From contig NZ_JBHSJF010000006.1 of assembly GCF_042652085.1 (NCBI RefSeq), positions 1,178,001-1,242,000 on the forward strand: 64,000 nucleotides of DNA, given 5' to 3'. Made by a program: the position numbers and the translations under genes. The notes under the pieces are model-generated. The model worked only from the letters and a program-made list of their open reading frames with translations, was not told the DNA's origin and did not search any database. The stretch is from Flaviflagellibacter deserti (GTDB taxonomy: Bacteria; Pseudomonadota; Alphaproteobacteria; Rhizobiales; Methylopilaceae). Positions 58,726-64,000 of the stretch are shown here, one piece after another; position 1 is the stretch's first letter, and every line of letters starts with the position of its first letter.

Positions 58726-59874
58726 ATGACCGAGATTTCGAGACGCAATCTGCTTCAGATCATGGGTGCCGGCGCGGTCGCGGCGGTGGGACCGTTCGGC
58801 ATGGCGGGCAAGGCCTTCGCCGCCGGACGGGCGAAGGAACTGAACATCCTCTGCTGGGAGGGCTACAACTCCGCCCAGGTGCTCGACCCGTTCCGTGGTT
58901 CGGAAAAGGCGACGGTGAAGGCAGAGAGCCTGACCAACGACCCAACCATGATCAACCGCCTGCGCGCCGGCGAGACGAATGTCTGGGACCTGATCAACGT
59001 CAACAATCCCTGGGCGCGCAAGATCATGGCGCCGGCTGGTCTCATCAAGCCCCTGCCGAAGGCCGAGTTCGAGCCGTTCTTCGACAAGATGCTGCCGGAG
59101 TTCAAGGCGCCCTACAAATGGGCGATGAGCGACGACGGCAAGGACCTGCTCGGCATGGCCCAAAGGTTCGGACCCTACAGCTTCGTCGTCAACACCAAGA
59201 AGATCAGCCGCAAGACCGCCGAGGAACAGGGCTGGGACCTGTTCAACGATCCGAAGCTCGCCGGCAAGTACGGCATCCTCGAATCCGACGACTGGAACGT
59301 CTTCAACATCTTCATGGTCGCGGGCATCAACCCGTTCAAGGAACACACTCCCGAGGAGATGAAGAAGTTCGACGAGACGGCCCAGCGCGTCTTCAAGGGC
59401 GCCAAGATGGTCGGCGACATCGCCACAATGAACCAGGCGCTGATCTCGGGCGAGATCGACTGCCATCTCACCGGCGGCACCTATTCCGTCTCCCCGGCCC
59501 GTGCCGACGGCTACCCGGAAATGCGCGCCGTGACGCCGCTCAAGGGACCGATCGACGGCAAGGGCGGCATCTCCTGGATCGAGATCACCTCGACCGTCAA
59601 CAATCCGAACCTGTCGCCGCTCGCGACCGAGTTCCTGAAATACGTCCAGGACCCGAAGGTGGCGCACACCGTCGCCTTCGCCGAGGGCACGTTCAACCCG
59701 GTCGCCCAGATGGGCAACAAGTCCTGCTTCGACCTCTTCACCAAGGAAGAGCTCGACGCGATCCAGTACGACAGCCTCGAAGAGGAAATGTCGCGCTCGG
59801 CCGAGTACGACATCGTCCCGGACTACGACAAGGCGCTCGACATCATGACGGCGGCCAAGCGCCTGCGCGGCTGA
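58726..59874 (+). CDS. ABC substrate-binding protein, polyamine (PotD) type
   Basis: A 382-residue periplasmic protein starting MTEISRRNLLQIMGAGAVAAV, a twin-arginine signal. The mature part ELNILCWEGYNSAQVLDPF, MINRLRAGETNVWDLINVNN, GISWIEITSTVNNPNLSP is of PotD/PotF type, which bind spermidine, putrescine or related amines. The following ATPase and two permeases complete the importer. The chosen start is internal to a longer frame from 58666. Binding of an amino alcohol or polyamine-like compound is likely in this context. Confidence 0.88.
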   Translation: MTEISRRNLLQIMGAGAVAAVGPFGMAGKAFAAGRAKELNILCWEGYNSAQVLDPFRGSEKATVKAESLTNDPTMINRLRAGETNVWDLINVNNPWARKIMAPAGLIKPLPKAEFEPFFDKMLPEFKAPYKWAMSDDGKDLLGMAQRFGPYSFVVNTKKISRKTAEEQGWDLFNDPKLAGKYGILESDDWNVFNIFMVAGINPFKEHTPEEMKKFDETAQRVFKGAKMVGDIATMNQALISGEIDCHLTGGTYSVSPARADGYPEMRAVTPLKGPIDGKGGISWIEITSTVNNPNLSPLATEFLKYVQDPKVAHTVAFAEGTFNPVAQMGNKSCFDLFTKEELDAIQYDSLEEEMSRSAEYDIVPDYDKALDIMTAAKRLRG

Positions 59875-59895
59875 ACAGGCGGACCTTTCTCCCTC

Positions 59896-59967
59896 ATGGC
59901 CGGGCTCGACCCGGCCATCCAGGGTTCGAGGGCAAGGCTTCTGGATCCCCGGATCAGGCCCGGGGAT
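59896..59967. repeat. Palindromic intergenic repeat within the importer operon
   Basis: ATGGCCGGG-CTCGA-CCCGGCCAT (59896-59918) and ATCCCCGG/CCGGGGAT (59945-59967) form two hairpins between the binding-protein and ATPase genes. Such elements often stabilise the upstream message, which would favour high amounts of the binding protein. Confidence 0.6.
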
Positions 59968-59996
59968 GAGGGTCCGGTGGATGTGGAGTTTGTGGA

Positions 59997-61118
59997 ATGG
60001 GATTGGCCCTGGTGAAAGAGCAGTCGGACGTCGCGAAGCCGAGCGGCGCCCAGCCCCTCCCTGTCCTGCAGCTCGTAGGCGTCCGCAAGACCTTCGGTGA
60101 TTTCGCCGCGGTCGAACGGATCGACCTCGATATCGTCGAAGGCGAGTTCCTGACGATCGTCGGGCCGTCGGGCTCCGGCAAGACGACGCTGCTGCGCATG
60201 CTGGCAGGCATGGAAGCGCCCTCCGAAGGCAACATCACGCTGCGCGGCGAGCTCATCAACGACGTGCCGGCAAACAAGCGCCCGACCTGCCTCGTCTTCC
60301 AGTCGCTTGCGCTGTTCCCGCACAAGACTGTCGGCGAAAACATCGAATTTCCGCTGAAGGTGAAGAACATCGCTCCGGCCAAGCGCAAGGAGCGCGCTCT
60401 CGAACTGCTGCGCATGCTGCGCCTGCCGGAAAGCTATTACGGCAAGAATGTCATGAAGTGCTCAGGCGGCGAGAAGCAGCGTGTCGCCCTCGCACGCGCC
60501 TTCGCCTACGACCCCGACGTCCTGTTCTTCGACGAGCCGCTGTCCGCGCTCGACTACAAGCTGAAGAAGGTGCTCGAGAAGGAGTTGAAGGACCTCCACA
60601 AGGAGACCGGCAAGACCTTCATCTACATCACCCATTCCCTCGAAGAGGCGATGGTGATGTCCGACCGCATCGGCGTGATGCGCGCCGGCCGCCTGGTCCA
60701 GGTCGGTACGCCGGAGGAGATATACAGCCGCCCGGCCGACCGCTTCGTCTCCGAGTTTGTGGGCGAGGTGAACGTCATCGAGGCGGTCAAGAGTTCGGCC
60801 GGGGAATGGGTCGCAGCCGAAGGCGGCGCACCGATCAAGCTCAAGCTCCCGTCCGCTCTCACCGACGCGACGAAGGTCGCGGTCGTGGTGCGTCCGGAAT
60901 TCCTTCGTTTCGTCGACAAGCCCGGCGCTGCCGACAACGCGATGAACGGCACGATCTACAACGAATATTCGCTCGGCTCGCGCATCCAGTATCAGGTGCG
61001 CGTCGGGGACAAGACGCTGCTGGTCGAGCTGTCACGCGGCAATGGCTGGAAGGGCACGCTGGACACACCCGTGCTCGTCGGCTGGGACGCCACCGACGCC
61101 ATCGTGGTGGCGGCCTGA
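59997..61118 (+). CDS. ABC importer ATPase, PotA type
   Basis: A 373-residue ATPase. Walker A GPSGSGKTTLLRML, Q-loop LVFQSLALFPHKTV, signature KCSGGEKQRVALARAFAYDP, Walker B VLFFDEPLSALDYKLKK, and switch His THSLEEAMVMSDRI. A C-terminal TOBE-like regulatory domain runs from residue 270. The stop shares the TGATG overlap with the next permease. Function: energises the polyamine-type importer. Confidence 0.9.
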   Translation: MGLALVKEQSDVAKPSGAQPLPVLQLVGVRKTFGDFAAVERIDLDIVEGEFLTIVGPSGSGKTTLLRMLAGMEAPSEGNITLRGELINDVPANKRPTCLVFQSLALFPHKTVGENIEFPLKVKNIAPAKRKERALELLRMLRLPESYYGKNVMKCSGGEKQRVALARAFAYDPDVLFFDEPLSALDYKLKKVLEKELKDLHKETGKTFIYITHSLEEAMVMSDRIGVMRAGRLVQVGTPEEIYSRPADRFVSEFVGEVNVIEAVKSSAGEWVAAEGGAPIKLKLPSALTDATKVAVVVRPEFLRFVDKPGAADNAMNGTIYNEYSLGSRIQYQVRVGDKTLLVELSRGNGWKGTLDTPVLVGWDATDAIVVAA

Positions 61119-62026
61119 TGGCAGACGTTGCCCTCGCCGCTCCGAGGACCGAAAGCCAGTCGGCACCGAAGCGGACAGTCGCGATCCCGGCCGGGCTGCG
61201 CTGCGCCAGCCCCGTCATCCTGTTCCTGCTGCTCGGCTTCATAGCCCCGCTGCTGACGGTGGTCGCCTATGCGTTCGCGACGCCACGCAGCTTCGATGTG
61301 TTCCGCTCGTTCACGCTGGAAAACTTCGCGACGATCTTCGACTCCTCCAACACTGTCTGGATGTCGTTCGCCTGGTCGCTGGCTTTCGCCTTCTGCACCG
61401 TCGTGCTGCTGGCGCTCGTGGCCTATCCGATTGCCTATGGCCTCAACCGCGTGTTCGGAAAGTGGTCCGGCCTGATCAGCGTGCTTTTCGTCTTCCCGCT
61501 TTTCGTTTCGGAGAACGTCCGCCTCTACGGCTGGACGCTGTTTTTCATCAAGAACGGCGTGCTCGACGGAACGCTGAAGACACTTGGCCTGGCAGGCGGC
61601 CCGGAGGTTCTGTTCACGCCCGGCATCATCCTGTTCGGCATGGTCTACGTCTACCTGCCGTTCATGCTGTTTCCGATGACGCTCGGCCTCGCAATGGTGC
61701 CGCGCGACCTCGTCGACGCCGCCCGCGATCTCGGCGCTGGCAGGCTGATGATCTGGCGTGAGATCGAGCTGCCACTGGCGATGCCGGGCATCCTGATCGG
61801 CATGCTGCTGACCTTCGTTCTGGCGGCCGGCGCGGTCGCCGAGGCGAAGATCCTCGGCGGCCAGTCCGTCATTATGATCACCCACGATATCGAGATCGCG
61901 TTCACCTATTCGCAGAACTGGCCGCTCGGCTCGGCACTTGCCGTGCTTCTGATGATCATCATCAGCGGGCTGGCGTTGTTCGTGATGTCGAAACTCGACC
62001 TCGACCGCATTCTCGGAAAGCGCTGA
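61118..62026 (+). CDS. ABC importer permease, PotB type
   Basis: A 302-residue inner-membrane protein starting MADVALAAPRTESQ at the ATG that overlaps the ATPase stop. Six transmembrane segments are visible, with the EAA-like coupling loop AARDLGAGRLMIWREIELPLAMPGI around residue 205. The longer frame from 60458 is an antisense-like extension in another frame and is rejected. It pairs with the next permease. Confidence 0.87.
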   Translation: MADVALAAPRTESQSAPKRTVAIPAGLRCASPVILFLLLGFIAPLLTVVAYAFATPRSFDVFRSFTLENFATIFDSSNTVWMSFAWSLAFAFCTVVLLALVAYPIAYGLNRVFGKWSGLISVLFVFPLFVSENVRLYGWTLFFIKNGVLDGTLKTLGLAGGPEVLFTPGIILFGMVYVYLPFMLFPMTLGLAMVPRDLVDAARDLGAGRLMIWREIELPLAMPGILIGMLLTFVLAAGAVAEAKILGGQSVIMITHDIEIAFTYSQNWPLGSALAVLLMIIISGLALFVMSKLDLDRILGKR

Positions 62027-62027
62027 C

Positions 62028-62828
62028 ATGGACATGGAAAAGCGCCGCTCCGGACTCTTCATCGGTCTGTGGACCGGCTTCGTCGTCCTGATGATCTATC
62101 TGCCAATTGCCTGTGGTGCGCTCGCCGGCTTGTCGAGGGGCCGCTATTTCGGCTTCCCGGTGAAGGAATATTCCGGCGAGTGGTGGCAGCGGACGATCGA
62201 CTCCTTCGAGATCGCGACGATCGTCCAGAATTCGCTGCTGATCGCCGGCATCGTCACCGTGATCTCGGTCGTCATCGCCTTCTTCGGCGCCCTCGCCTTC
62301 GCGCGCTACGAATGGAAGGGCCGTAAGCTCTACCAGAAGCTTCTCCTGCTCCCGATCTTCTTCCCGCAGCCGGTGCTCGGTCTCGCTTTGCTGCTCTGGT
62401 TCAACTCGCTCGGCCTCGCGCCGAGCTGGCAGACAGCGGCTGTCGCCCATCTCGTCTGGATCGTGCCTGTCGTGACGCTCGTCATCGCGATCCAGGTCTA
62501 CAGTTTCGATCCCGTTCTGGAGGACGCAGCGTCGGATCTCGGCGCGAGCCGCCTGTTCATTCTGCGCGAGATCACGCTGCCGATCCTCTGGCCCGGCATC
62601 TGGTCGGGAGCCTTGTTCGCCTTCCTGCTGTCATGGGGCAATTTCCCGCTGTCGCTCTACACCGCCGGCGCGGACTCGACGGTGCCGAAATGGCTCTATT
62701 CGAAGATGGTCGCGGGCTACACGCCGATGGTGCCGGCGCTCGGCACGATGTCGACGCTCGCCGCCGCTACCGTCCTTCTCCTCGGCGGGTTGGCGATGAT
62801 GCTGATCCGCCGCCGCGCCGCCGAATGA
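62028..62828 (+). CDS. ABC importer permease, PotC type
   Basis: A 266-residue membrane protein with six segments and the coupling loop AASDLGASRLFILREITLPILWPGI around residue 165. Begins MDMEKRRSGLFIGLWTGFVV one base after the PotB-type stop. Completes the importer. The following hydrolase starts 13 bases later. Confidence 0.87.
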   Translation: MDMEKRRSGLFIGLWTGFVVLMIYLPIACGALAGLSRGRYFGFPVKEYSGEWWQRTIDSFEIATIVQNSLLIAGIVTVISVVIAFFGALAFARYEWKGRKLYQKLLLLPIFFPQPVLGLALLLWFNSLGLAPSWQTAAVAHLVWIVPVVTLVIAIQVYSFDPVLEDAASDLGASRLFILREITLPILWPGIWSGALFAFLLSWGNFPLSLYTAGADSTVPKWLYSKMVAGYTPMVPALGTMSTLAAATVLLLGGLAMMLIRRRAAE

Positions 62829-62841
62829 TCAGGGGCCAATC

Positions 62842-63531
62842 GTGAGCTGGAAGACCTCGTATCGTTCCTTCTATTACGACGGAGCGCCGGAGCCGCTCGA
62901 CCCCGTGCTGGAAAACGGCAAGGTCGCTCTGCTCGTCATCGATGTCCAGAACACGTACCTCGACCGTCCCGATCCGGCGACGCTCGAGGGCTTCGAACTC
63001 GACCACTACCACGCCTGGACGCCGTTCCATCAGCGCATGCACGGCACCGTCATCCCGACGATCCAGCGGCTTCTGGGCGAGTTCCGGGGACGCGGCCTCG
63101 ATGTCCTGTTCGCCCGCATCGCATGCCATTTGAAGGATGGCCGCGACCGCTCGCTGAGTCAGAAGAAGCCGGGCTGGAACGACCTGCTCCTTCCGAAGAA
63201 TTTCTACGAGTCGCAGATCCCGGATTCGGTCGAGCCGATCGGCGAGGAGATAGTCGTCACCAAGACGACCGACAGCGCACTGACCGGAACCAATCTGCGG
63301 CTCATCCTGACCAATCTCGGCGTCACCCATGTCGTGTGCGTCGGCATCTTCACCGACCAGTGCGTGTCCTCGACCGTGCGTAGTCTGGCCGACGAGAGCT
63401 TCGACGTGATCGTGGTGGAGGATGGCTGCGCGGCGGGAAGCCAGGAGCTGCACGACCGCGAGATCGAGATCATCAACATGATCTACGCGAGCGTGATGAA
63501 CGCCGACGAACTCGTGGGATATTTGCCTTAG
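62842..63531 (+). CDS. Isochorismatase-like cysteine hydrolase
   Basis: A 229-residue protein starting at a GTG with AGGGG upstream. Catalytic triad of the family: Asp in LVIDVQNTYLD, Lys in VVTKTTDSAL, Cys in GIFTDQCVSSTVRSL with the preceding cis-peptide. Members hydrolyse amides such as nicotinamide, N-carbamoylsarcosine or ureidoacrylate. In this island it may release ammonia from the imported compound. It ends before a palindromic repeat and the convergent regulator. Confidence 0.88.
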   Translation: MSWKTSYRSFYYDGAPEPLDPVLENGKVALLVIDVQNTYLDRPDPATLEGFELDHYHAWTPFHQRMHGTVIPTIQRLLGEFRGRGLDVLFARIACHLKDGRDRSLSQKKPGWNDLLLPKNFYESQIPDSVEPIGEEIVVTKTTDSALTGTNLRLILTNLGVTHVVCVGIFTDQCVSSTVRSLADESFDVIVVEDGCAAGSQELHDREIEIINMIYASVMNADELVGYLP

Positions 63532-63539
63532 TCGTCGTC

Positions 63540-63590
63540 CCTCCGGCTTGACCGGAGGACCCACATGGATGCTCCGGTCAAGCCGGAGCA
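63540..63590. repeat. Palindromic repeat between convergent genes
   Basis: CCTCCGG-CTTGA-CCGGAGG (63540-63558) and TGCTCCGG-TCAAG-CCGGAGCA (63570-63590) are inverted copies of one another. They may end transcription from both sides, although no T run is present. Confidence 0.55.
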
Positions 63591-63605
63591 TGACGGGCTA
63601 GCGCG

Positions 63606-64000
63606 TTAACCGACCACCAGATTGATGCTGTTCTGCTGGATGCTCGACAGCAGCACGCCTTCTGGCGCGACATCGGTGACGAGGTGGTTCACCTGGCGCC
63701 ACGATGCGTAGCGAGCCGGGAAGATGCGGTCGAATTTCGAATTGTCGGCCACGACGATCGTCTGAGCAGCTCGCATCGTCATCGCGCTGTAGACCGCGCC
63801 GCATTCCACCAAGGCCTCCGAAGGCCCGTCCGGCGAGAGACCGCTCGCGCCGAGGATGGCGAAGTCGGCATAGAAGCCGTTGAGGAACGACACGGTGTGG
63901 ACGCCCACTGTCGCGCCTTCGCTGGCGAGATAGTCGCCCGGCAGCATCAGCACCTTGATCGTCGGATTGAGCGCGAGAACCGTCGCGACGCCGAACGAAT
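63606..64000 (-). CDS. DeoR-family regulator, C-terminal sensor part (cut by window edge)
   Basis: The frame is open from the window edge to a TAA at 63606 (131 codons); the helix-turn-helix N-terminus lies outside. Visible is the sugar-phosphate-isomerase-like sensor fold: SFGVATVLALNPTIKVLMLPGDYLASEGATVG, FYADFAILGASGLSPDGPSE, MTMRAAQTIVVADNSKFDRI, VNHLVTDVAPEGVL. DeoR regulators sense phosphorylated metabolites, which fits a pathway with a kinase next to it. It may bind the CCAACAT operators at 55067 and 58626. Confidence 0.85.
   Translation of the reverse strand, partial: SFGVATVLALNPTIKVLMLPGDYLASEGATVGVHTVSFLNGFYADFAILGASGLSPDGPSEALVECGAVYSAMTMRAAQTIVVADNSKFDRIFPARYASWRQVNHLVTDVAPEGVLLSSIQQNSINLVVG

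Noticed and set aside
1..64000. CRISPR array, rRNA genes or toxin-antitoxin pair
   Set aside because: No regularly spaced repeats, no rRNA-like sequence, and the ribbon-helix-helix gene has no toxin partner.

Overview
The window reads as a chromosomal stretch of a GC-rich alphaproteobacterium of the order Hyphomicrobiales (Rhizobiales). The evidence is the protein families (DUF6894, DUF3606, DUF4142, DUF6064, bacterial Ku, a type III-like glutamine synthetase and GlxA-type regulators), a GAAC-N7-GAAC LexA box of alphaproteobacterial type, and a GGAAC-N16-GGTT promoter of the EcfG type. I cannot name the genus; a Bosea-, Methylobacterium- or Rhodopseudomonas-like relative would fit. I saw no rRNA gene, complete tRNA gene or CRISPR array.

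Positions 1 to about 22.75 kb are accessory DNA. They start with a phage tail-fibre N-terminus cut by the window edge, followed by small conserved or unknown genes and several broken genes: a DUF4142 tail fragment, a doubly frameshifted DUF6894 gene between two Crp/Fnr paralogues, a major-royal-jelly/Yellow-like fragment, a frameshifted small gene, and a doubly frameshifted prtN-like gene. Intact cargo includes a PRC-barrel protein, GlgX, a stress-linked block (DUF4142, DUF3606, Ku), an SRAP gene under a LexA box, a DUF4242-cyclase fusion, an aldo/keto reductase and a DUF6064 membrane protein. The region closes with a minus-strand integrative-element module: winged-helix protein, PC4-like protein, small unknowns, excisionase-like protein and a P4-type tyrosine integrase. 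Just beyond it is a short tract resembling a tRNA-Ser 3' end, a candidate attachment site.

From 22.95 to 54 kb lies a nitrogen and one-carbon supercluster. On the plus strand are an N-carbamoyl-amino-acid-hydrolase-like amidase and two small-molecule kinases. Convergent to them is a long minus-strand operon: a urea/amide-type ABC importer (urtABCDE-like), an unknown 147-aa protein, a large subunit of N,N-dimethylformamidase type with its 2-Tyr-1-Glu iron ligands, a Rieske-oxygenase-like protein that has lost the usual metal ligands, a Sel1 protein and a small unknown. Upstream of that, also on the minus strand, are urease genes (ureD, G, C, fused AB, F, E), purU, and the complete N-methylglutamate route for methylamine: gmaS and mgsCBA, then two regulators. 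The divergent mgdABCD operon (N-methylglutamate dehydrogenase) completes the route. The logic I infer is import of urea or amides, hydrolysis to ammonia, formate and methylamines, oxidation of the methyl group through N-methylglutamate to the tetrahydrofolate level, and release of formate by PurU.

From 54 to 64 kb is a second catabolic island: an alpha/beta hydrolase, a hydroxylysine/homoserine-kinase-like kinase with a class III aminotransferase-fold enzyme (a kinase plus phospho-lyase pair is likely), an SDR dehydrogenase, a polyamine-type ABC importer, an isochorismatase-like hydrolase and a DeoR-type regulator cut by the window edge. A repeated CCAACAT / ATGTTG motif lies before the kinase operon and before the importer operon and is a likely shared operator. 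Palindromic intergenic repeats are scattered from 50 kb onward.
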